A stretch of 64,000 bases of DNA from Guyparkeria sp016278265. GTDB taxonomy: Bacteria; Pseudomonadota; Gammaproteobacteria; Halothiobacillales; Halothiobacillaceae. The stretch lies in assembly GCF_044582145.1 (NCBI RefSeq), contig NZ_JBDODO010000007.1. One strand, 5' to 3'. Below the pieces are notes generated by a model. The model searched no databases. It was not told where the DNA came from and worked only from the letters and a program-made list of their open reading frames with translations. Shown here piece by piece: positions 8,494 through 16,792 of the stretch. The number at the start of each line of letters is the position of its first letter. Position 1 is the first letter of the stretch. Both the position numbers and the translations under genes were made by a program.

Positions 8494-9879
8494 GTGCTTA
8501 GCACGGTGTTTTCGGTGCAGTCGCTGCTCGCTGGCATGGGCGTGCTGCTCGCGGGCTCCGGCCTGCTTGCCACCCTGCTTGGCCTGCGCGCCGCCGAGGA
8601 GGGCTTCTCCGATGGCACCATCGGCCTGGTCATGTCGGCCTTCTACGTCGGCTACGTGCTGGGCACGCTCACCATCCCGGCGATCATTCGCCGGGTCGGG
8701 CACATCCGCACCTTCGCCGCCCTGGCCGCGATTTCCTCGGCGGCCGCCATCCTGCACGGCCTGTGGGTCGAACCCTGGTTCTGGATCGTCCTGCGACTGA
8801 TCAACGGCGTGACGCTGCTGGGTCTCTACATGGTGATCGAGAGTTGGATCAACGAGAAGGTCACCACCCACCGCGGCCAGGTGTTCGGCATCTACATGAT
8901 GGTCAGCCTGTTCGCCTACGGGGCCGGCCAATTCCTGATCGGGATCTACGGCCCTCTGGACGTGTCGACCTTCGCCATCGTCGGCCTGCTGTTCTCGCTG
9001 GGGCTGGTGCCGATCGCCCTGACTCGGGTGAGCCAGCCGCCGCCGATGGAGACCACCCGCCTGCCGCTCAGCGAGCTCTTTCGCCTGGCGCCCACCGGCG
9101 TGATCGGCGCCGCCATGTCCGGGGTGATCACGGGCACCATCTACGGCATGGCCGCGGTTTACGCCAACCGGGTCGGCTTGCCCGACACCCAGGTGGCCAC
9201 CTTCGTCGCCGCGATCATCGTCGGCGGCGGTCTGCTGCAATGGCCGATCGGGCGACTCTCCGACGGCCGTGACCGCCGCTACGTGCTGATCGTGGTTTCG
9301 GCCATTGGCGGGGCCTTCTCGGTACTACTCGCGTTGCAGGACTGGTTCCCGGGCTGGAGCTTGTTCGCCCTGGCGCTGGTGTTCGGCGGGTTTTCCTTCT
9401 CGCTCTACGCGATCAGTGTCGCGCAGACCAACGACCGCCTGTCGAGCGACCAGGTGCTGGAAGGTACGCGCGGCTTGCTGATGGTCAACGGCGCTGGCTC
9501 GGCCGTGGGGCCGATGGTCAGCGGCCTGGCCATGGGCTGGTTCGGCGCGGCCGGTTTCCCGCTGTTCGTGCTGGCCGCACTCGCCACCATGATCCTGCTG
9601 ATCTTCTGGCGCATCCTGATCGACGAACCGGTCCCGGACGACGAACGCGGCGACTACGTGTTCACCCACCGCACCTCGGCGGCAAGCCTGGAGCTCGATC
9701 CGCGCGCGAGCGAGGACGAGGCCGAATCCCAGGCGATGGGCGAACACGTCAATGACGCGCCCCCACCCATTTACGAGACCGACCCGGCCTGGGAAGACTA
9801 CGAAGGGCCGCCCGGGGCGATCGACGACCCAGATCGACTCAGCGACCGGCGTTCGCCGGGACAGCAAGGCGCCCCCTGA
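8494..9879 (+). CDS. MFS transporter, YcaD-like
   Basis: This is an inner-membrane major facilitator protein of 461 aa with about 12 hydrophobic helices, similar in layout to the E. coli YcaD group whose substrate is unknown. The inter-helix motif after TM2 is IRRVGHIR, and a matching loop after TM8 reads GRLSDGRDRR. The last 80 residues form an acidic, soluble tail (DEDEAES-type composition). The GTG start is preceded by ACGGAG. Its 3' end overlaps the convergent NTF2-like gene by 41 bases. Confidence 0.85.
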   Translation: MLSTVFSVQSLLAGMGVLLAGSGLLATLLGLRAAEEGFSDGTIGLVMSAFYVGYVLGTLTIPAIIRRVGHIRTFAALAAISSAAAILHGLWVEPWFWIVLRLINGVTLLGLYMVIESWINEKVTTHRGQVFGIYMMVSLFAYGAGQFLIGIYGPLDVSTFAIVGLLFSLGLVPIALTRVSQPPPMETTRLPLSELFRLAPTGVIGAAMSGVITGTIYGMAAVYANRVGLPDTQVATFVAAIIVGGGLLQWPIGRLSDGRDRRYVLIVVSAIGGAFSVLLALQDWFPGWSLFALALVFGGFSFSLYAISVAQTNDRLSSDQVLEGTRGLLMVNGAGSAVGPMVSGLAMGWFGAAGFPLFVLAALATMILLIFWRILIDEPVPDDERGDYVFTHRTSAASLELDPRASEDEAESQAMGEHVNDAPPPIYETDPAWEDYEGPPGAIDDPDRLSDRRSPGQQGAP

Positions 9880-10300
9880 TGCGTCGCATCAACCAGCCGA
9901 GCACGGGCACGCGTTCATAGAGCTGGGCGGCCGGGTCCCAATAGTCGACGTGCTCGACTACCCGGCCGTCCGCCCCGAGGACCAACTCCGACATGCCTTC
10001 GATCGACAAACCGCCCGGGGAGGCATCGCAAAGCATCCGCCACCGCAGCAGCGCGCGATCGCCATCCACTGCCCGGCTCTGCACGACAAACCGCATCCCG
10101 GGACACTGGGAAAAACCGTGGGCGAACACCGCCCGAACCGCTTCGATCCCCTGCACGTCGTTGAACGGATCGACGAACCGCACCGCTCGGGCATAGACCG
10201 TATCCAGTGTTTCGAGATGGTCCGCCCGCAGCCCCTCCATCACGCCGACATAACGCTCGAGGGCCGCTGCCTGATTCAGGCCGTGCCCGGGCACGCTCAT
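9839..10300 (-). CDS. Nuclear transport factor 2-like (SnoaL-type) protein
   Basis: This 153-aa protein has the cone-shaped NTF2/SnoaL fold signature: an N-terminal helix pair (YVGVMEGLRADHLETL), the FVDPFNDVQG turn, and the beta-sheet region ending GRVVEHVDYWDP. Proteins of this fold are small-molecule enzymes or binding modules; the substrate is unknown. Its start overlaps the SDR stop by 4 bases, so the two form a translationally coupled pair. The same SDR plus SnoaL pair often accompanies LitR or ChrR-controlled lipid and photolyase clusters, which supports a link to the operon at 24.6 kb. Confidence 0.8.
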   Translation of the reverse strand: MSVPGHGLNQAAALERYVGVMEGLRADHLETLDTVYARAVRFVDPFNDVQGIEAVRAVFAHGFSQCPGMRFVVQSRAVDGDRALLRWRMLCDASPGGLSIEGMSELVLGADGRVVEHVDYWDPAAQLYERVPVLGWLMRRIRGRLAVPANAGR

Positions 10301-11085
10301 TGCTCGGGCTCCTTGAGCATCCGGCGGGTCAGCCGGAAATACAGCGCGTAGGGCAACAGCCGCAGTCCCTTCATCACCCAGCCGAAACCGCGCGGCGCGA
10401 GGATCTCGAAGCCACGCCCCGCCAGGCCTCGGGCGATCAGGTCGGCGGCATCGTCGGGTTCGATGCGACCGGGCATGGCAAAGTCGTTCTTTTCGGTCAA
10501 ACGCGTGCGCACGAAGCCGGGGTTGATCACGCGAATCGCGACCCCCGCGCGTTCGAACTCGGGGCGAAGCGACTCGGCGAGATTGATCATCGCCGCCTTG
10601 CTCGCGCCGTAGGGGGCGGCATAGGGCAGCCCGCGATAACCGGCGACGCTCGCCGTGAGCACGATCTCGCCCGCTCCCCTCGCGACGAAATCCTCGCGCA
10701 CGGTCTCGATGCCGTTGACCGCTCCGAGGAAGTTGACCCGGATCAGGCGTTCGAACAACGCCGGATCGAAATCCGCCAGCCGCATCGGCTCGTAATCACC
10801 GGCATTGAGGATCACCGAGTCCGGCACCCCCCACCGCTCGACCAGTTCGCGGTAGGCGGTCGCCATCGACTGCGAATCGGTCACGTCGGCGACCAGCGGC
10901 AGGACGCGATCGGGGTCGCGCTCGGCACGCTCATCCAGGCGCTCCTGATGCCGTGCCGAGATAGCGACCCGATGCCCCCGTGCCACCAGCCGATCGGTCA
11001 ACGCGGCACCGATGCCGCTGCTTGCACCCACCAACCAGTAGATTCGTGCTGAATGGGCGGCTGAATTCGCTTTTGAGTCGGTCAT
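10297..11085 (-). CDS. Short-chain dehydrogenase/reductase
   Basis: This 262-aa classical SDR has the nucleotide-binding VGASSGIGAAL motif at residues 19-29, an NAG motif (ILNAGDYEP), the catalytic serine in TASVAGYRGLP and the YGASK catalytic tyrosine and lysine. The C-terminus carries a hydrophobic, basic stretch (KGLRLLPYALYFRLTRR) that may touch the membrane. The substrate is not predictable from sequence. It is transcribed divergently from the LitR-like gene, with 152 bases between the start codons, and leads the NTF2-like gene. Confidence 0.85.
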   Translation of the reverse strand: MTDSKANSAAHSARIYWLVGASSGIGAALTDRLVARGHRVAISARHQERLDERAERDPDRVLPLVADVTDSQSMATAYRELVERWGVPDSVILNAGDYEPMRLADFDPALFERLIRVNFLGAVNGIETVREDFVARGAGEIVLTASVAGYRGLPYAAPYGASKAAMINLAESLRPEFERAGVAIRVINPGFVRTRLTEKNDFAMPGRIEPDDAADLIARGLAGRGFEILAPRGFGWVMKGLRLLPYALYFRLTRRMLKEPEQ

Positions 11086-11182
11086 GCACTTGGGCCTCGA
11101 TTGTCCCGAGTGGGAGCCGGAAACCGCCCGGCACCCACTCGAAAATCTTGTGGGAAATCACGACACCAGCCTAGTCGAGGGC

Positions 11183-11215
11183 TGCTACAATATCGATGCA
11201 GAAGTTATACATCAC
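11183..11215. promoter_or_regulatory. Predicted LitR/CarH-type operator and promoter upstream of the MerR-type gene
   Basis: Three T-R-C-A cores lie at exactly 11-bp spacing: TACA 11186-11189, TGCA 11197-11200 and TACA 11208-11211. The last is part of CAGAAGTTATACA (11199-11211), which matches CAGGGGTTATACA upstream of the 24.6-kb operon except at two bases. TATACA (11206-11211) could be a -10 element about 27 bases before the TTG start. The tandem 11-bp layout is the one used by CarA/CarH-type MerR proteins. It is also positioned to act on the divergent SDR gene. Confidence 0.55.
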
Positions 11216-11237
11216 TCGATACGTCGCAGGTGGCGCC

Positions 11238-12212
11238 TTGTCCGCAACCGAATCCAGCCCAGCCGAAAACGAAAGCCACGCCTTGCTGCCTATCCGATCG
11301 GTATCGCAGATCACCGGGGTCAACCCGATCACCCTGCGCGCCTGGGAGCGTCGCTATGACCTGATTCGGCCGACACGCACCCCGGCCGGGCACCGGCTCT
11401 ACAGCCAGGCGGACATCCGCACCATCCAGCGCATCCAGGAACTGGCCGAGAGCGGCATGGGTTTCGCCCAGATCGCCTCGCTGCTTGAACAGGAAGGGGC
11501 TGATACGAGTGGAGAGTCGAGCGAATCCGCGCCGACGATGGCGAGGCACGCCCCCGTCTCGCCACCTCGCTCACTACTCGACCGGGTGATGCGCGCGGCG
11601 ATCGACCTCGACCCATCCGAGTTGCGTACGGCCGAAGCCACCGCCCTGATGTGGCTCACGCCCGAGGACTACCTGCGCGAGGTACTGATCGAGGCACTCG
11701 CCCAACTCGAAGCGCGCACTGCCTGGCCCGACCGGGATCTGGGACTGGTGTGGCTGGCCGAGTACATCAAGGGGCGCGCGGAGTGGGTTGCCGATGCCCC
11801 GGGCCGGGCCGCCGGCCCGGTGGTCGTGATCGACAATCTGGTGCCGGGCCGACCGTTCTCCGCCGGCGGCCTGCGACTGTTCACCGCCCTGCACGACGAC
11901 CAGTTCCATGTCCGGCTGCTGCCGACCGGTCTCACCGAGGCCCAACGCACGCAGATGGCGCGCCGCTGGGGGGCACGCGCCTGGATTCGCCTCGACACGA
12001 CCCGCCCCGAGAATCCGGTCAGCAGCGCTGCCGGAGCGCCGGTTTTCTGGTGCGAGCTGCCCCTCCTCGAACCCGAAAACGGCAACCAAGCGGTTGACTT
12101 CATGCAGCGTTGGCGCGAACTGGTGGAAAACGACATTCAGCGTTGCCGCGAACAGGTGGCCGAGGCACTCGGGCGTCCCGAACCGGCCCCGGTCCGCCTG
12201 ACCCGGCACTGA
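11238..12212 (+). CDS. MerR-family regulator, class II LitR-like (degenerate cobalamin domain)
   Basis: This DNA-binding repressor has an N-terminal MerR winged helix (about residues 17-84; LRAWERRYDLIRPTRTP, then GHRLY) and a C-terminal region resembling the cobalamin domain of CarH/LitR. Key ligands are lost: the W-x9-E-H motif reads W172...E182-W183, and the E-x-H-x-x-G motif reads R205-P-F207-S-A-G. It should not bind B12, like class II LitR proteins, which use a separate LOV sensor; such a gene follows. I prefer the TTG at 11238 (324 aa), which has AGGTGG 4 bases upstream. The ATG at 11196 lacks a Shine-Dalgarno and lies inside the predicted operator. Confidence 0.8.
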   Translation: MSATESSPAENESHALLPIRSVSQITGVNPITLRAWERRYDLIRPTRTPAGHRLYSQADIRTIQRIQELAESGMGFAQIASLLEQEGADTSGESSESAPTMARHAPVSPPRSLLDRVMRAAIDLDPSELRTAEATALMWLTPEDYLREVLIEALAQLEARTAWPDRDLGLVWLAEYIKGRAEWVADAPGRAAGPVVVIDNLVPGRPFSAGGLRLFTALHDDQFHVRLLPTGLTEAQRTQMARRWGARAWIRLDTTRPENPVSSAAGAPVFWCELPLLEPENGNQAVDFMQRWRELVENDIQRCREQVAEALGRPEPAPVRLTRH

Positions 12213-12285
12213 CCCTCCCTGTGGATAGGGTTTCGTCTATGTCACAATGCGTTGCCCAACGCGCAACTGGAGATCCAGAACCTTG

Positions 12286-12735
12286 ATGCTGGATGCGAAT
12301 CTGCTGAAGAAGGCGGTCAACGCCTCCACGGACGGGATCGTGATTGCCGAGCAGGAAGGCTCGGACAACATCCTGATCTATGCGAATCAGGCCTTCGAGG
12401 AACTGACCGGTTATCCCGAGGAAGAGATCCTCTATCAGGACTGTCGCTTCCTGCAGGCCGGTGATCGCGATCAGAGCCCGCTGGCGGAAATCCGGGAGGC
12501 CATTCGCCGCGGCGAGGCGACCCGCGTGGTGCTGCGCAATTACCGCAAGGACGGCAGCCTGTTCTGGAACGAGCTCTCGATCACCCCGGTATTCAACGAC
12601 GACGATCACCTGACCTACTTCATCGGCATCCAGCGCGACGTGACCGAACTGGTCCGCGTGCGCGAGGAAAACGAGCGGCTGCGCGCCCGGGTCGCCGAGC
12701 TCGAATCCCGTCAGGAGTCGAGCGCAGCCGACTGA
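12286..12735 (+). CDS. Short LOV-domain blue-light photoreceptor (SB1-LOV/PplA-like)
   Basis: This 149-aa protein is a single LOV domain with a C-terminal helix. It contains the photoactive motif YQDCRFLQ with Cys53, the FMN-contacting residues N85, N95 and Q116 (RNYRKDGSLFWNEL, FIGIQRDV), and the GDRDQ loop. The residue numbers and much of the sequence agree with what I recall of P. putida SB1-LOV. No effector domain is present; the C-terminal coiled coil (VREENERLRARVAELE) suggests dimerisation. In P. putida such a protein works as a light-dependent antirepressor of class II LitR, and here it lies 73 bases after a LitR-like gene. An upstream ATG at 12247 is in frame but adds residues without homology. 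Confidence 0.9.
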   Translation: MLDANLLKKAVNASTDGIVIAEQEGSDNILIYANQAFEELTGYPEEEILYQDCRFLQAGDRDQSPLAEIREAIRRGEATRVVLRNYRKDGSLFWNELSITPVFNDDDHLTYFIGIQRDVTELVRVREENERLRARVAELESRQESSAAD

Positions 12736-12853
12736 GCCGAACACCACAGCGGCCCGGCAACCTTGTCAGAAACCGGTCAAGCGGGCATGCTTTGCGCATG
12801 CCGCCCCGCTCCCGGGGCAGAGAACACGGACGCGACAACGCACAGGCGGATCG

Positions 12854-14551
12854 ATGAGCGCACCCCCCGTCAATGGACTGCTCAGCGCCCTGGTCAAGGA
12901 GGACGCCCTGTCCTCCGACCAGGCCAAGGCCCTTCAAACCAAGGCTGACGGCAGCGAGGACTCGCTGCTCAATATCGTAATCGCCGACGGCGTGTCGGCG
13001 GCGACGATAGCCGCCGTCGCCTCCAAGCGCTTCGGCCTGCCGCTGGTAGATCTCGATGCCATCGACACCAGCGACCTGCCGCTGAAACTTGTCCCCGAGA
13101 AGGTTCTGCAAGCCAACATGGCACTGCCGCTGTTCAAGCGCGGCCGTCGCCTGACAGTGGCCGTGGCCGACCCGTCGGACACTGGCGCAATCGACGGCTT
13201 TCGCTTCTCGACCAACATGGCGATCGAGGCGGTGGTCGCCGAGGCGCCGAAGATCGCGCGCGTGCTCGAGGAGGCGCTCAGCGACAGCATGGATGCCCTG
13301 GGCGGTGAGCTCGACGACGACCTGTCGAACGTCGAGTTCGAACGCGAGGACGACGAGGCCCACGACGTCGAGGATGCCTCGATCCAGGACGACGTAGTGG
13401 TCAAGTTCGTCACCAAGCTCCTGACCGACGCCATCCGCAAGGGCGCCTCCGACATCCACATCGAGCCCTACGAGAAACAGTTCCGCGTCCGCTTCCGTGT
13501 CGACGGCATGCTCACCGAAAACGCCAAACCGCCGGCCAACCTGGCCGATCGCATCATCGCGCGGGTCAAGGTGATGAGCCGGATGGACATTTCCGAGCGC
13601 CGTGTCCCGCAGGATGGGCGCATCAAGCTCAAGCTGTCCAAGAGCCGCTCGATCGACTTCCGGGTCAATACCTGCCCCACCCTGTTCGGCGAAAAGGTGG
13701 TGCTGCGTATCCTCGACCCGACCAGCGCGCAGATGGGCATCGATCAGCTCGGCTACGAGCCCGAGCAGAAAGCGCTCTACATGGACGCGCTCGACCAGCC
13801 CTACGGCATGATCCTGGTCACCGGCCCCACCGGCTCGGGCAAGACGGTCTCGCTTTATACCGGCCTGAACATCCTCAACACCGGCGATCGCAACATCTCG
13901 ACCGCCGAGGATCCGGCGGAGATCGTGGTGCCGGGCATCAACCAGGTCAACGTCAACCCCAAGGTGGGACTGACCTTCGCCAACGCCCTGCGCGCCTTCC
14001 TGCGCCAGGATCCGGACGTGATCATGGTGGGCGAGATCCGCGACCTGGAAACGGCCGAGATCGCGATCAAGGCCGCCCAGACCGGCCACCTGGTGCTCTC
14101 GACCCTGCACACCAACGATGCGCCGCAGACGCTCACGCGGATGGTCAACATGGGAGTGCCGGCCTACAACATCGCCTCCTCGGTGAGCCTGATCATCGCC
14201 CAGCGGCTGGCGCGGCGCCTATGCAATAATTGCCGCACCAAGGAGAGCATCCCCGACGAGGAACTCCGCCGCGAGGGGTTCACCGACGAGGACCTGGCCG
14301 GCTCGCCGAAGATATTCAAGGCCGTCGGCTGCGACCAGTGCACCAACGGCTACAAGGGTCGGGTCGGCGTCTACCAGGTCATGCCGGTCTCCGAGGCGAT
14401 GGGGCGGATCATCATGGAAGGTGGCAACGCGATCGACATCGCCGACCAAGCGCAAAAGGAGGGCATCCCCGACCTGCGGCGCTCGGGTCTGAAAAAGGTG
14501 CTTTCCGGCATGACCAGCCTCGAGGAAATCAACCGCGTCACCACGGACTGA
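12854..14551 (+). CDS. pilB: Type IV pilus extension ATPase PilB
   Basis: PilB is the cytoplasmic hexameric ATPase that drives pilus polymerisation. The 565-aa protein has an N-terminal MshEN/GSPII_E domain (about residues 1-150), then the secretion ATPase core with Walker A GPTGSGKT (324-331), an Asp box, and Walker B DPDVIMVGEIRD (from 386). Four cysteines, C457, C460, C493 and C496, form the zinc site typical of PilB/GspE. One residue in the AEDPAEIVVPG segment differs from the usual AEDPVE. It begins the pilB-pilC-pilD order; pilin itself is not in the window. Confidence 0.96.
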   Translation: MSAPPVNGLLSALVKEDALSSDQAKALQTKADGSEDSLLNIVIADGVSAATIAAVASKRFGLPLVDLDAIDTSDLPLKLVPEKVLQANMALPLFKRGRRLTVAVADPSDTGAIDGFRFSTNMAIEAVVAEAPKIARVLEEALSDSMDALGGELDDDLSNVEFEREDDEAHDVEDASIQDDVVVKFVTKLLTDAIRKGASDIHIEPYEKQFRVRFRVDGMLTENAKPPANLADRIIARVKVMSRMDISERRVPQDGRIKLKLSKSRSIDFRVNTCPTLFGEKVVLRILDPTSAQMGIDQLGYEPEQKALYMDALDQPYGMILVTGPTGSGKTVSLYTGLNILNTGDRNISTAEDPAEIVVPGINQVNVNPKVGLTFANALRAFLRQDPDVIMVGEIRDLETAEIAIKAAQTGHLVLSTLHTNDAPQTLTRMVNMGVPAYNIASSVSLIIAQRLARRLCNNCRTKESIPDEELRREGFTDEDLAGSPKIFKAVGCDQCTNGYKGRVGVYQVMPVSEAMGRIIMEGGNAIDIADQAQKEGIPDLRRSGLKKVLSGMTSLEEINRVTTD

Positions 14552-14579
14552 AGGCGGCCGGGTTCAAGGGAGAGACAAG

Positions 14580-15812
14580 ATGGCCATTGCGGCACGCAAG
14601 AACAAAACCACCGAGAAGCCCGTCTTCAGCTACGAGGCGCGCACCAAGGAAGGCCGGGTGATCAAGGGCGAGATGGCGGCGTTCAACGACACCGCCGTGC
14701 GAGCCGAGATCCGTCGTCTGGGCATGACCCTGATCCGGGTCAAGCGCAAGAGCAAGCCGTTGTTCTCCAGCTCCAAGCCGGTCCAGCCGCGCGACATCGC
14801 CACCTTCGCCCGGCAACTGGCGACCATGATGACCGCCGGCCTGCCGATCGTGCAGGCCCTGGACATCATCGCCCAGAGCGCCGAAAAGAAGACGATGAAG
14901 GACCTGATCAACGACGTGAAGAACGACGTCGAGAGTGGTACCAACTTGGCCGATGCCCTCGACCGGCACCGCAAGTACTTCGACGAGCTGTTCGTCAACC
15001 TGGTCCGCGCCGGCGAACAATCCGGTGCGCTGGAAGTGGTGCTCGACCGCATCGCGACCTACAAGGAAAAGACCGAGAGCCTCAAGGGCAAGATCAAGAA
15101 GGCGCTGTTCTATCCGACGGCAGTGCTGGTGGTCGCCTTCATCGTCACGGCGATCCTGCTGATCTTCGTCATCCCGCAGTTCGAATCGCTGTTCCAGGGC
15201 TTCGGTGCCGACCTGCCCGCCTTCACCCAGTTCGTCGTCGGACTGTCCGACATGTTCCGGTCATACTGGTACTGGATCTTCGGCAGCATCGCCGCGGTGA
15301 TCTTCCTGTTCGTGTTCGTCAAGCGTCGCTCGGATCGGTTCAACCACTTCCTCGACCGGGTGGTCCTCAAGCTGCCGATCTTCGGCCCCTTGATGGAGAA
15401 GTCCGCAATTGCGAGATTTTCCCGAACGCTCGCCACCATGTTCTCCGCCGGTGTGCCGCTGGTCGAGGCCTTGCCGCCGACGGCGGGGGCGACCGGCAAT
15501 GCCGTGTTCCGCGACGCGGTCATGAGCATGCGCGACCTGGTCTCCGCCGGTTCGCCGCTGCGCATCGGCATGCAGCAATCCAACCTGTTCCCGGTGATGG
15601 TCATCCAGATGGTCGCCATCGGCGAGGAAACCGGCGCGCTGGACAGCATGCTCGCCAAGGTGGCCGACATGTACGAGGAAGAGGTCGACAACATGGTCGA
15701 TGCCATGTCGAGCCTGCTCGAGCCGATGATCATGGCCTTCCTCGGCATCGTGGTCGGCGGCCTGGTCATCGCCATGTACCTGCCGATCTTCAAGCTGGGC
15801 GCCGTCGTCTGA
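14580..15812 (+). CDS. pilC: Type IV pilus inner-membrane platform protein PilC
   Basis: PilC is the polytopic platform on which PilB acts. The 410-aa protein contains two T2SSF domains (about residues 75-200 and 275-400), with hydrophobic segments near 175-195, 225-245 and at the C-terminus (FLGIVVGGLVIAMYLPIF). The first domain holds FARQLATMMTAGLPIVQAL and the second FSRTLATMFSAGVPLVEAL, the repeated family motif. It follows pilB after 28 bases, and a good Shine-Dalgarno (AAGGGAGA) precedes the ATG. Confidence 0.96.
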   Translation: MAIAARKNKTTEKPVFSYEARTKEGRVIKGEMAAFNDTAVRAEIRRLGMTLIRVKRKSKPLFSSSKPVQPRDIATFARQLATMMTAGLPIVQALDIIAQSAEKKTMKDLINDVKNDVESGTNLADALDRHRKYFDELFVNLVRAGEQSGALEVVLDRIATYKEKTESLKGKIKKALFYPTAVLVVAFIVTAILLIFVIPQFESLFQGFGADLPAFTQFVVGLSDMFRSYWYWIFGSIAAVIFLFVFVKRRSDRFNHFLDRVVLKLPIFGPLMEKSAIARFSRTLATMFSAGVPLVEALPPTAGATGNAVFRDAVMSMRDLVSAGSPLRIGMQQSNLFPVMVIQMVAIGEETGALDSMLAKVADMYEEEVDNMVDAMSSLLEPMIMAFLGIVVGGLVIAMYLPIFKLGAVV

Positions 15813-15900
15813 CCACGCACCACCGGCTCGCCCCACCCACGGCCCGTGTCCTTCACCGGGCCGTTTCCATGTCAGCCCCCGACCCAGGTCCGAACAACCC

Positions 15901-16785
15901 ATGTCCGAAATCCAAGCGATCTTCCAGCAACATCCGGCCATCTGGATCATGGTGGCCAGCCTGTTCGGCCTGCTGGTGGGCAGCTTTCTCAATGTCGTCA
16001 TCAACCGGCTGCCGGTGATGATGGAACGCGAGTGGAAGCGCGAATGCCGTGCCCTGCTGGCCGGCGAGGACGCTCCCCCCACGGCCGATGACGAGCCCTT
16101 CAACCTGGTCCGCCCACGCTCGGCCTGCCCCCGGTGCGGCGCCTCCATTCGTGCCTGGCAGAACATCCCGGTGCTCAGCTGGCTGATGCTGCGCGGCCGC
16201 TGCGCCAACTGCGGCACCGCAATCTCCTGGCAGTACCCGCTGGTGGAGCTGGCAAGCGCCGCGCTCATCGGTGTAGCCGCCTGGCAATACGGCCCGACTG
16301 CGCTCGCCCTGGCCGTGTTCCTGCTGACCTGGGCACTGCTGGCCGCATCCGTCATCGATCTCAAGACCCAGCTACTGCCTGACGTGTTCACCCTGCCGCT
16401 GCTGTGGCTGGGCCTGCTCCTGCCGATCCTGCTGCCGGACTACCATCTCACGCTCGACGAGGCGGTGCTGGGCGCCGTGTTCGGCTATCTCGCCCTGTGG
16501 TCGGTGTACTGGCTGTTCCGGCTACTCACCGGCAAGGAAGGCATGGGCTTCGGTGACTTCAAGCTGCTCGCCGCGCTGGGCGCCTGGCTGGGCTGGCAGA
16601 TGCTGCCGTTGGTGATCCTGTTCTCGGCCCTGGCCGGCAGCGTGATCGGCATCGCCATGATCCTGGCGCTGCGTCACGATCGGCGCATCCCGATCCCCTT
16701 CGGCCCCTATCTGGCGATCGCCGGGCTGGTCGCCCTGTATCTGGGCGAGCCGATCATGACGGCCTATCTGGGCAGCCCGCTCTGA
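15901..16785 (+). CDS. pilD: Prepilin leader peptidase / N-methyltransferase PilD
   Basis: PilD cleaves prepilin leader peptides and methylates the new N-terminal phenylalanine. The 294-aa membrane protein has an N-terminal helix (GLLVGSFLNVVINRLP), a cytoplasmic loop with two CxxC pairs (CPRCG, CANCG), and the two aspartates of the GxGD-type protease family: one in VIDLKTQLLPD and one in GMGFGDFK. The remaining sequence forms about seven helices. It follows pilC after 88 bases and precedes coaE by 7 bases, the usual order in gammaproteobacteria. Confidence 0.96.
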   Translation: MSEIQAIFQQHPAIWIMVASLFGLLVGSFLNVVINRLPVMMEREWKRECRALLAGEDAPPTADDEPFNLVRPRSACPRCGASIRAWQNIPVLSWLMLRGRCANCGTAISWQYPLVELASAALIGVAAWQYGPTALALAVFLLTWALLAASVIDLKTQLLPDVFTLPLLWLGLLLPILLPDYHLTLDEAVLGAVFGYLALWSVYWLFRLLTGKEGMGFGDFKLLAALGAWLGWQMLPLVILFSALAGSVIGIAMILALRHDRRIPIPFGPYLAIAGLVALYLGEPIMTAYLGSPL

Positions 16786-16792
16786 TCGCGGC

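Noticed and set aside
11196..11237. ATG at 11196 as the start of the LitR-like gene
   Set aside because: It has no Shine-Dalgarno, adds residues without homology and lies within the repeat shared with the 24.6-kb promoter. It cannot be wholly excluded.
12784..12802. Hairpin before pilB as a terminator of the LOV gene
   Set aside because: The 7-bp stem is followed by GC-rich sequence without a run of T, so intrinsic termination is not supported.
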